From contig NC_133770.1 in assembly GCF_003597395.2 (NCBI RefSeq), positions 198,906,479 through 198,970,478 on the forward strand: a DNA stretch of 64,000 nt. Direction: 5' to 3'. How positions within the stretch are numbered: the stretch's first letter is position 1; each line of letters opens with the position of its first letter. This document shows positions 21,580 to 30,924 of this stretch, in pieces. The stretch is from Chelonoidis abingdonii (Eukaryota; Chordata; Testudines; Testudinidae). The translations under genes and the position numbers were made by a program. A model generated the notes under the pieces. It was given only the letters and a program-made list of their open reading frames with translations. It was not told where the DNA came from and made no database searches.

Positions 21580-22786
21580 GATCTTTCTACGCCTTCTGTT
21601 CCCAAGTTGTGTAGTTACAAAGGAAAGCAATTAGGTTTATATTGTCATTTTTGTATTTAAATGTGTGGAGTTGCTGGATGTTTCAAATTGGATATCTTTT
21701 TTGAATCAGACTAGGTTTATTCATATTTTCTTAGCATAGCCTAGTATTGTACATCTTGTACAGGTTTATTCTTATGTCTTTTTCTGTCTTTTTTATTTAT
21801 ATAAAGAGTTTCTTTTAAATTTTGTTGGATTTCTTTCCCTAGTTAATAGGCAGGGATAGGAAATTCTCTGGTGCCCCAGGGTAGCTGTTCTCTTCTCAGG
21901 GAAAGATGGGAGGGGAGGAGAAGGAGGGTGGGAAGGCTAACGTCCTCTCTGTTTTAGTGTTTCAGGGATTGAAGCAGGGAATCTCTTAGTATCCCGAGCG
22001 GGAAATCTGGTGAGGAAGTAAAGAGCAGGAGGGAAGTGGGTAATTTCCCCCTTTGTGGACCGCTCAAGGGAATCTGAGTCTTAGGGGTCCCCAGGAAAAG
22101 GTTAGGGGGACCAGAGAGTTTAAATCAGGTAACTCAGAATCCTGATTTGGTGGAACGAGATAAGAATCCAAGTGGTAATTTAAGCTTCGGATGGTTTAGG
22201 TAAGCACCAGAGTTTTGGACGCTAAAGGTCCAGATTGGGAAACAGAGGACTTAATGATTATTGGACACAAATCAAATATTAGGGAAATGGCAATATTACA
22301 AAACCTGTAGAGAAACATTCAAACTCTGGGACACACAGCAGATTAAGGGTAGCCAATCTGCAAGCCCAAAACAAACTTCGGAATCAGGATATCCAAGAGA
22401 GAAACCTGCTGAGTTCAAAGTTCATCTTGCAAATTTGAACACCACAGCTCGGATTAAACAAGACTCTGAAATGGTCTGGCCTAACTACAAAAGCGTTTCT
22501 CTCTCCCTTGGTTTTCAACACTTCAACTGCTAGGAAGAGGGCTTCTCCCTGATTGAACTAATCTCAGTTATCTCTAGCCTGCTCTCTTGCTTGGACATAT
22601 AATATACTGCCCACCTGCGATATGTTCCACTACATTGCATCTGACCGAGGAAATTTCCACTACCTGCGTCTGACGAAGTGGGTATTCACCCACAAAAGCT
22701 CACGCTCCAAAACGTCTGTTAGTCTATAAGGTGCCACAGGATTCTCTGCTGCTTTTACAGATCCAGACTAACACGGCTACCCCTCT
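21580..22786 (+). repeat. Right inverted arm of the Penelope-like element
   Basis: Inverted homologue of 19338-20575, collinear over about 1.2 kb with many substitutions and small indels. 22261-22533 is an open frame of 90 codons (GKWQYYKTCRETFKLWD...) that corresponds to eroded frames in the left arm. I suspect it derives from the C-terminal part of the PLE protein. Confidence 0.8.
22670..22697 (+). ncRNA. Decayed hammerhead-ribozyme core, right arm
   Basis: CTGACGA (22670-22676), perfect stem II GTGGGT-ATTC-ACCCAC (22678-22693), then AAAA where GAAA is required. The conserved G12 is lost here too. Hammerheads in PLE terminal repeats are known. Assignment here is by motif only. Confidence 0.55.
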
Positions 22787-23019
22787 CATACTATTTATTT
22801 CAGAAATATTCTGTTTTAAGATTCTAACCATTGTAGGACAAATCTATAGATTTTGCAATTTGCAAAGTTAGTGAACTCTTCATCAGTGGGGCCAGACAGG
22901 CAAATGAACAAAATTGTTAGAATGAGCGAGTTGCTTTCCACAGTCTTTTCTGCATTTTCTATGCATTATAAATACTATTTTGTCCACTGCCTGGTTAGGA
23001 ATTAATTATTTGTACCTGC

Positions 23020-23215
23020 AGGGCCCATTGTGCCCACTGTATGAGCATTTAATATGAGACTGTGCCTGGCCCAAATGCCTTCCAATCTAATTAGAGAAGA
23101 AAGACAAAGGAAATACAGAAGTGAAGTGACTTGCCTAAAGTCACACAGCTCAGACTGGGACTAACTCCATTCTCCTGAGTATCAATCCAAAGTCCTCTCT
23201 ACTGGACCGTGCTGA
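23020..23215 (-). mobile_element. CORE-SINE/MIR-type relic
   Basis: 'tccaatctaattagagaagaaagacaaagg', 'agtgaagtgacttgcctaaagtcacacagc' and 'tcctgagtatcaatccaaagtcctctctactgg' are antisense SINE landmarks in the usual order. Confidence 0.7.
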
Positions 23216-24227
23216 CTACACAGCTTGAAGCTACTTTTTTATCCTTTCTCCATTTATAGTCTTTTAGTATAGACTACAGTTTGCTCACCTATTTAAATAT
23301 ATCAAGAAAAAACAGCTAATTCTTTGAAGGCAAAATATCTCCATCTTAGTATTCATTTGTCTGTTATTTTGGAAATTGCAGATGTTCAAATGGTGAATAT
23401 ACATTGAATTCTGAACTTCCCAAGAAACTTGGAAAAAAAAAATTTTTAAATCAATGGGATGAGACAACGGAAGTAAAGGTGGTAGCCCTTGGATAGTGAT
23501 TAAAGCATAACAGAAATTCACACTGGTGAACATATAGTGAGATGTTCAAGGAGGAGTGAGGGACCCAACTCCCAGTGACTTTTAATGGGTTGTGGAAGCC
23601 TCTGCCTAATTCCATTCTGTAACTTTGAAAATGTCTCCACAAGTTAAAAAAACAAACCCATCAAAAACAACCACTTCATTTGGAATGCAGACTGTCTCAT
23701 GTTGTGACAGAACATACTGCCAAATACCATCTGTATAATAGTGAACATGGATAAGTCAAAAAGTTCAGAAAACATTACTGAAGCTGTAGGAAAGTGCCTT
23801 AAAAATTGACTAACCCTGGAACTGTCTTTTTGACACCATCATTAATTGCACTCCACACAGTTCTATTTCTTAAACACATATTGTATGCTCTATGGATTTT
23901 AGTACTCATTTAAAAACATCTGGTGTCTCAGAGAAAGGAGACAAATAGATCATTTAAAAAGCTAGTCATAAACACCTTTCTTTAATGAACCAGACCCCAG
24001 ATTTCATGCTGAGAACAGCCAAGTCTGCCCACACTGTCACTCTGCCATAAAATAAAAATAAAAAGCATTTTGACAATGGGAACTAGTTTTTTCTTTAGCT
24101 GAAGACTATCTGTTATTTAAAGACCACAGTCAGGAAAGCAAATGCACTCGAAGTGCTAACCAGACTTCTCTCATTTACACTACATTTGTCTATTCTTGTT
24201 TCCCTTAACTATGTAAAATTCTGGGCT
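23216..24227. other. No recognisable feature
   Basis: AT-rich. Open frames of 63 and 82 codons on the minus strand have no recognisable content. Confidence 0.5.
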
Positions 24228-24335
24228 CTGATCTTGCAATCCGATCCACTTGCATATAGAACCTTATGCCCACAAGGCGTCCCACTAAATTCTGTTGGCT
24301 CCATATGAGTGTCAGGATCTGCCTGTGAAGGTCTG
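24228..24335. mobile_element. Short palindromic MITE relic
   Basis: 'ctgatcttgcaatccgatccacttgcatatagaacc' followed by 'ggctccatatgagtgtcaggatctgcc' resembles a palindromic MITE that I recall with CCTGATCCTGCAA ends. Only the left half is well preserved. Confidence 0.4.
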
Positions 24336-24439
24336 AATACCATGAAAATGACAGATCCAATGAAAGAAGCCTAAAATTTCTTCGGAGAAAATGTAGGGGG
24401 AAAAATCAATAAAATCAGAGCCATACTTTAAGAAATATT

Positions 24440-25075
24440 CTGTCAGATGATCCAGTTCTCAAGTGCATCTTCTTCTTTCATGGCTTTTGAAAAGCAATGG
24501 GTTGGGGTTATAATTGAATCTTATGATTCAAAAGCCATTCTAATGCTTCTGGGGTGGCTAGGTTGATTCTCCTTGTACCACCACTGTAAGTATGAATGGG
24601 GCAGTTGTTCATGATATGTCAGATGATTTGTACCTCATTACAGTCACAATTTGGTGATTTTCATTTTTTTCCATTTGAGGAGGAAATATCCACACTTTCC
24701 ATGCATTGTCCGAACATGGCTGAGTGCAGTCATCTGCCTACAGGGTAGACAGAATCCCAAGACAACTTTCGTTGGATGTTCAATCAGGTCTTTGTTTGAG
24801 ACGTCACAAGTGGCCCAGAGTCCAGACAAGTGCTGATGACCTTTCTGTTGGCCTGTAGTATTGGGACATGGATCCAGAAAGGCTTCCTGGATTTGACGTG
24901 GGAGATTGGCAATGAATTGAGATTGTGATTTACTGGCAGGTCCAGAGCAGCTAGGACTGTATTGTACTCCCAGACCACCGCAGCATCTCGCCTGATGTTG
25001 GCTGGCACAATGCCCGCCAATACTAGGAGCAATTGTATCAATGTTGATCTGAGAGAGCTGCTAACGGTCATCTTC
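24440..25075 (-). pseudogene. LINE reverse-transcriptase protein, C-terminal end
   Basis: The minus strand reads SSSLRSTLIQLLLVLAGIVP and ANIRRDAAVVWEYN, then SHVKSRKPFW, a frame break, then LPCRQMTALSHVRTMHGKC with KWKK. A zinc-knuckle-like CDCN...HIMNNCP with YSGGTRRI and TPEALEWL follows. This order (LRS...L..IAP..IRR, DLPR..W..LNR.RTG.GRC, CDCG..QT..HI...CP) is the conserved tail of a non-LTR retrotransposon protein found in many animals, distinct from CR1. At least one stop and two frameshifts are present. The clade is not determined. Confidence 0.65.
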
Positions 25076-26030
25076 AGTGGATGGTTTGCTTATACTGAAT
25101 AAATAGAATCTGCACCTGCAGCAATTCTTGTAAGTTTCTGATTGATATGAATCACTCAGTTAGTTATAAGAACAGATATGGTAGACATAAGCAATTGTGG
25201 TTTAGATTTAGACGTCATGTTTTACATTTCCAGTGAGACAGCTGTCTTTGGCTTTGGTGTTATATTTTGTTTTAGATTAATATCCTATGCTGAATATGGA
25301 GTTTTTTTACACTCTCCAAGTTTCCTCTGCTTACTTATGAAATTATCATTCTAAAATTCACTGTATTTTTCTTCTTTTCTAGAGCTTCAAAGGAAATTAA
25401 ACAAACATCAAAAATCCAAGTATGGCATCTGTGTGGGAACAGAAGGAGCTGGCAAGAGTACAAGAGAACTGGGGAATGTATCTGGAGCCAGGGTGCACCC
25501 TAAGAAGTATGAGAGTTCTGCAGGTGCTTTTAATTGGGAAAGAGAGAAAACCTGTAAAGTTTGGGATCTCCTATATGGCTAAAGGAGTCAGTGGGCCAGA
25601 GGAAGTTTGAGTCCAGCAGCCTGTGCTTGACTTTTTCTAAAAGCAACTCTGCTCTACACAGAACACACTGAAAATCTTAAATGGACTGTAAGCAAGTCAT
25701 TTTTTTAAAAGGTCCACGTAGAAGTTATGATTCTCCATTTCTTCTTTGATCCTTCTAACTCACCCTTCCTCTTGTCTTCCCCATAGTGAGATCAAAGAAA
25801 GGCCACCAATAGGAGAAAGTGACCACCACACACCTCTTGCATAGGTGAAGATTTTGATTGCTACTTCTATATGTGTAAGGATGGGAAGATTCTCCCACCT
25901 AAAGGAGGGTGGTGGTGATGAAGATTCTTCTGCCACGTGTTCCCCATATCCTTAACCCTGAAAGCAGGGAACAGAAGATATTACTACTATATAGCTCCTG
26001 TGTAGGGACCAGGGCCTGGGCAGTTAGGCC
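25076..26030. other. No recognisable feature
   Basis: Nothing assigned. A 62-codon frame at 25422-25610 shows no known domain. Confidence 0.5.
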
Positions 26031-26345
26031 TACTGGTCAGAACCAGAACCAGAAGCAGAAGCAGGGAACCAAAGCATCAAAGTCAGGATCACACCACACA
26101 TCCGGGCTGGAGCTGGAATCTGGAGTCACACTAAGAGTTGATTGGAATCAATGTCAGGAGTCACACCAATGGTCAGGACTGAAGTTAGAATCAGACAGAA
26201 GTGCCAAGGGTCAAACCGGTGTCAGGAACCAGGGAACAGAACAGAGGTCAAGCCAAAACCAGAGTCAGAAAGCAATATCCAGGATCAAACCAGAATCAGG
26301 GAACAATCCCAGGATCAAACCAGAGTTAGGATCCAGATCAGGAAT
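26031..26345 (+). repeat. Degenerate purine-rich minisatellite
   Basis: Imperfect copies of an approximately 20-bp unit of the type 'ggatcaaaccagaatcaggg' or 'ggtcagaaccagaaccaga'. The last three units (about 26270-26340) are the most regular. The 147- and 110-codon open frames across it are by-products of the repeat. Confidence 0.7.
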
Positions 26346-26632
26346 TCACTAAGTTGCTCAGACAACTTCTTGGGCCAGCTGGTGGGATTGGATGACTGCT
26401 CCAATCAGGAGCTTTATAGGCAGAGTTTTCTGGTGGTCCAGAGTTCTACTGACACGTTTACCAGATGGTTCTAAAGAACTGTTTGGGAGTGGTCATGGTC
26501 TGGGCCCCCAGGCCTCAGTTTGAGACTGCAATACCTCACAGGAGGAAAGATTAGGAAAGAAGTACAGTAACATCCATGGCTAATCAGGACAAGACTGACA
26601 GCTGAAATTTTATTTATCCTTTCCCAGAATAC
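26346..26632. other. No recognisable feature
   Basis: May belong to the same repeat as the minisatellite; ends not seen. Confidence 0.35.
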
Positions 26633-26658
26633 AAAAAAAAAAAAAAAAAAAAAAAAAA
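26633..26658 (+). repeat. A26 homopolymer
   Basis: An uninterrupted run of 26 A immediately 5' of a LINE 3' fragment. Confidence 0.95.
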
Positions 26659-27042
26659 GGCTGTCACCCAATGAAATTAATAGGCAGCAAGTTTAATGCA
26701 AAGAAAAAGAAATGTTTTTTTCACTCAACATATGGTGAACCAGTGGAACTCATTTTCATGCGATGTTGTGAAGACCAAGACTGTAACAGGGTTAAAAAAA
26801 AATAGATAAGTTCATGGAGGATACCTCCATCAATGGCTATTTGCCAAGTCAGGGATGCAACCCCGTTCTTCGGGTAACTCCTCCCCTCCTGGTTTCTGGT
26901 AGTCAGGTTTAGACAGGAGTGGATAACTCCAACTGTCCTGTTGCGTATGCTCCATCTGAAGCTCTGGTAATGGACACTATTGGAGTCCAGAATATTGGGC
27001 TAGGTGGACTTTTGGTCTGACCCAGTATGGCAGTTCTTATGT
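26659..27042 (+). mobile_element. CR1/L3-type LINE 3' end
   Basis: Shares with 42241-42565 the ordered blocks 'aattaataggcagcaagttt', 'aagttcatggagga', 'tccatcaatggctatt', 'tattgggctaggtggac' and 'ggtctgacccagtatggcagttcttatg'. The family carries a TTCTTATG-type tail. Confidence 0.75.
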
Positions 27043-29020
27043 AAGACTGCTGCCTAGAGAAGGATGAGAACTGGGCCTTCAAATGGAAGGGGATGGGGAT
27101 GTGGAAGAGGCTTTTTCTACACTCAAATATGGTATGGGGGTGGGGAGTGAAGGAGTTATTTCCTCTCTGTAATAATCTGTTTGGGAGGATCTATTCTATT
27201 TGTATATACCTGTGGTTGCTCTCTCTGAGCAGGGTGCACTTAGTTCATAACTCTGTATCAGAATACTGCAATTAGTTAATTTGGAGCAGACTAAAAGATA
27301 CATTATATGTTTCCTAATTTAATATTATGTCTTGAACAAAATAATCTCTTAGGCTGATTCCTTCTGGAATAAGGATTATTTGTGGAATCCAGGAAGTTTG
27401 TATACCAGCAGCGGTGGCAGCCCCTATCAGCTGAACCAGGCCATAATTTGTTTTATTCCTTATAATACAGAGTTAATACATTCCTACTTCATAGAAATCA
27501 TTAACATTCTATATTATACTGAATTACTGAACCTTAACATCTAGCTGCCTAAAGACCTATTATAGTTTATCACATTATTAAAACTATTGCCTTTCACAAT
27601 CAAAATGAGTGTCTCTAAAATTGAAATATAAAAGAGGATGCAAAACATATGAATAATGATACTTTATAAAAAATCTGCTTTGTAATAAAGCTAAATATAT
27701 AAGATATAAAATTATATACAAAGTCTTTAATTTACACAATTACTTTTGAAGGCTGCTGATTAGGATCAATGATTTTGATTATGTAGTGCTATTTTCTGTT
27801 TAAATCTGAAGTGTCTGCGAAGCCATAACAAAAGACATATTGTAGAAACTGAGCCATTTCTGTGCTGACCTGAATTTTCCCCAGTGGAAAAAAAAGGCAT
27901 TATGATGATTCAAGCAGTTCCCATCTTCATTCCAGAATGGCACAGAAGATTCCTTTTCCCATTGTCTTTAGCTAACTTAGTAGCTTAGTATTATCTTGTC
28001 ATTATCTTGAATTCGAGTAGCTTTCAGTTACAATATCTTAATGCAACATTTATAATCATTGTTGAATTGGGATTGGATATTAGAGGGGGAGGAATGGGGT
28101 GTAGAAGAAAAGGAAACAAATGGTTTATACAACACAAGCTCTTGAGGTGTTTTTTTTAAATTAAGTTTCAGTGTGCCCTTAATACTTTCTGAAGCCGAAA
28201 GTGGAAAGCATGTAGAACAATCCTCTTTAAAGGCATTATAATGACCTGTATTTTAAGCTCCATAATGTACTTTTCATTGCACTATCTTTAAATTTCTGTA
28301 GCTCACTATAATATATAGTCTGTAAGCTTGATTGCTTAATGCTTCCCGTGATGGAAGGAAAGGGAACCAACAACTAAAAATATTCTAAATAATATAGCCT
28401 GACCTAAGTCTGAGATGCTTAGAAGCAGACCTCTATGAACCTTTCCTAATAAAATATGTACCTGAAACCCAAACTTACTTTCTGCTGGGTTTCATTATGA
28501 AAGCAACACTTTGAGCATGAATCCAATCCAGCAACATGCAAACCATGTCTTGTGATGAGGGAATTTGAATCCTAAACTGCCATTGATGTCAAGTCAATCT
28601 GAATAGGATAACTCCACAAACTTGTGCTGTCACTACATCGTTATGTTGCTTCAAATATGGGTATCAACATACTGGATTTTCTCAATGGATTCATCCTGAC
28701 AGGGTAGTCCAACCTATTTACATTGTTCTTCTATGTACTCTACAATGATGGTAATAATTCATAAGTTAGGAACTATGAACCCTTTGTCCTGTTTGTTTGT
28801 TTGTGAGTGTGTGTGTGTGTAGCATTTTAAATTAATAATGTAAAAGTCTATTGATTTTGTTTATGTGTTGCATTTAGTATACAGGAACATTTCTTGGTGC
28901 ATTTATGGAATTGTAAAATAACACACAGGGTAGATTGTAGTTTATAATAATACCTTGTAGCAGTGAGAGCTTTGAATAGGGCTACTTTATAGTGTTACAG
29001 CCTAGGAACTTTGTACTCAG
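27043..29020. other. No recognisable feature, AT-rich
   Basis: Nearly 2 kb without recognised repeats, apart from a short (TG)n at about 28803-28820. No splice-bounded open frame stands out. Confidence 0.5.
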
Positions 29021-29097
29021 GCTTGTTTACACACACAAGTAGCACCAGTTTAACCAAAGGTGTTGCTCCTGATTAGTTAAACCAGTTCAACTTTGGC
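29021..29097. mobile_element. Small palindromic MITE relic
   Basis: 'gtagcaccagtttaaccaaagg' is followed by 'gattagttaaaccagttcaac', inverted copies of a CTGGTTTAACT core. It lies against the next MITE. Confidence 0.4.
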
Positions 29098-29509
29098 CAT
29101 ATCTACACTACCACTTACTTCAACATAACTTACATCACTCAGGGTATGTCTACCCTATGAAATTAGGTCAAATTTATAGAAGTCAATTTTTTAGAAATAG
29201 ATTTTATACAGTTGATTGTGTATGTCCCCACTCAAAGACCATTAAGACCATTAATGCGGTGGAGTGCGTCCACAGTACTTGAGGCGAGCGTCGACTTCCG
29301 GAGCGTTGCACTGTGGTAGCTATTCCACAGTTCCTGCAGTTTCCATCGTCCATTAGAATTCTGGGTTGAGCTCCCAATGCCTGATGGGCCAAAAATGTTG
29401 TCGCGGGTGGTTCTGGGTACGTGTTGTCAGCCCCCCCCCTCCCATGAAAGCAATGGCAGACAATCGTTTTGCACCTTTTTTCAGTGCAGATGCCATAGTA
29501 CGGAAAGCA

Positions 29510-30681
29510 TGGAGCCCGCTCAGATCACTGCCCTAATTATGAGCACTGTAAACACCACATGCATTATCCTGCAGTATTTGCAGAACCAGAACCTGGAAAA
29601 GCAAAACCAGGCGAGGAGGCAACGGCAGCTCGGTGATGAGAGTGATGAGGACATAGACATGGACACAGACTTCTCTCAAAGTATGGGCCCCGGCAATGTG
29701 GACATCATGGTGTTAATGGGGCAGGTTCATGTCATGGAATGTTGATTCTGGGCCCGGCGAAACAAGCACAGACTGGTGGGACCACATAGTGTTGCAGGTC
29801 TGGGACGATTCCCAGTGTCTGTGAAACTTTTGCATTCGTAAGGGCACTTTCATGGAACTTTGTGACTTGTTTTCCCCTGCCCTGAAGCACAAGAATTTGG
29901 AGTAGGCAAATCTACTATGGGGGCTTCTGTGATCCAAGTAGCCAATGCAATCACTGAGCTGCTGCTATCAAGGGTAGTGACTCTGAGAAATGTGCAGGTC
30001 ATAGTGGATGGCTTTGCTGCAATGGGATTCCCTAACTGTGTGTGGCAATAGACGGAACCCATATCCCTATCTTGGCACCGGAGCACCCAGGCAGCGAGTA
30101 CATAAACCAAAAAGGGTACTTTTCAATGGAGCTGCAAGAACTGGTGGATCACAAGGGATGTTTCACCAACATCAGCGTAGGATAGCCAGGAAAAGTACAT
30201 GACGCTTGCATCTTCAGGAACTCTGGTCTGTTTCAAAAGCTGCAGCAAGGGACTTTCTTCCCAGACCAGACCAGAAAATAACCATTGGGGATGTTGAAAT
30301 CCATGGGGACCCAACCTATCCCTTAATGTCATGGCTCATGAAGCTGTACACAGGCAGCTGTTCAACTATAGGCTGAGCAAGTGCAGAATGGTGGTAGAAT
30401 GTGCATTTGGACGTTTAAAAGCGCACTGGCACAGTTTACTGACTTGGATAGTCTTCAGTGAAACTAATATTCCCATTGTTATTACTGCTTGCTGTGCACT
30501 CCACAATATCTGTGAGAATAAGGGGGAGATGTTTATGATGGGGTGGGAAGTTGAGGCAAATTGCCTGGCTGCTGATTATGCACAGCCAGACACCAGAGTG
30601 ATTAGCAGAGTGCAGGGGGATGTGCTGTGCATCAGAGAAGCTTTGAAAAGCAGTTTAATGACTGGCCAGGCTACAGTGTGA
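29510..30681 (+). pseudogene. Harbinger DDE transposase, broken
   Basis: Starts MEPAQITALIMSTVN and runs into the acidic ESDEDIDMDTDFSQS, then GNVDIMVLMGQVH. Later blocks show FGVGKSTMGA (helix-turn-helix region), VQVIVDGFAAMGFPNC, the first catalytic Asp in AIDGTHIPI (near 30055), the second in LVDHKGCFTNI (near 30145), and the Glu in CRMVVECAFGRLKAHW (near 30395). The final open stretch, 30331-30681, ends LMTGQATV and a stop. Frameshifts occur near 29745 and 30040, and about 35 codons appear missing just before FGVGKS (near 29890). The enzyme normally cuts the element ends; this copy cannot make a complete product. Confidence 0.88.
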
Positions 30682-30786
30682 AAGTTCTGTTTGTTTCTCC
30701 TTGATGGACCCCCCCCACTTGTTTGACTCTACTTCCCTGTAAGCTAACCACTCTCCCCTCCCCCCTCGATCACCGCTTGCAGAGGC

Positions 30787-30792
30787 AATAAA
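30787..30792 (+). promoter_or_regulatory. Poly(A) signal of the Harbinger B transposase
   Basis: AATAAA about 105 bases after the transposase stop, followed by a T-rich stretch. The opposing Myb signal lies at 30919-30924 on the other strand. Confidence 0.6.
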
Positions 30793-30918
30793 GTCATTGT
30801 TGCTTCACATTCATGCATTCGTGCACAAATAGGGGGATAACTGCCAAGGTGGTGGAGGAGGGAAGCACCAGGTGGAGTTGGGGAGGAGGGAAGGATAAGG
30901 CCACACTTCACTTTAAAA

Positions 30919-30924
30919 TTTATT
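30919..30924 (-). promoter_or_regulatory. Poly(A) signal of the Harbinger B Myb-like gene
   Basis: AATAAA on the minus strand directly at the end of the second Myb-like exon. Confidence 0.55.

Larger units (their letters stand above)
19338..22786 (+). mobile_element. Penelope-like element (PLE) with long inverted arms, degenerate
   Basis: Both outer ends carry the same terminal sequence in inverted orientation: AGAGGGGTAGCTGTGTTAG at the left and CTAACACGGCTACCCCTCT at the right. About 1.2 kb of each arm is homologous as an inverted repeat (19338-20575 and 21580-22786), around roughly 1 kb containing a reverse-transcriptase remnant. PLEs carry LTR-like repeats, in direct or inverted order, that contain hammerhead ribozymes. 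Such a core is visible in each arm. The family assignment rests on memory of this terminal sequence and on the ribozyme-like core. No target duplication was resolved. Confidence 0.65.

Noticed and set aside
25909..26474. 147- and 110-codon frames (Gln/Ser/Glu-rich)
   Set aside because: They are translations of a purine-rich minisatellite, where long frames arise from the repeat unit.
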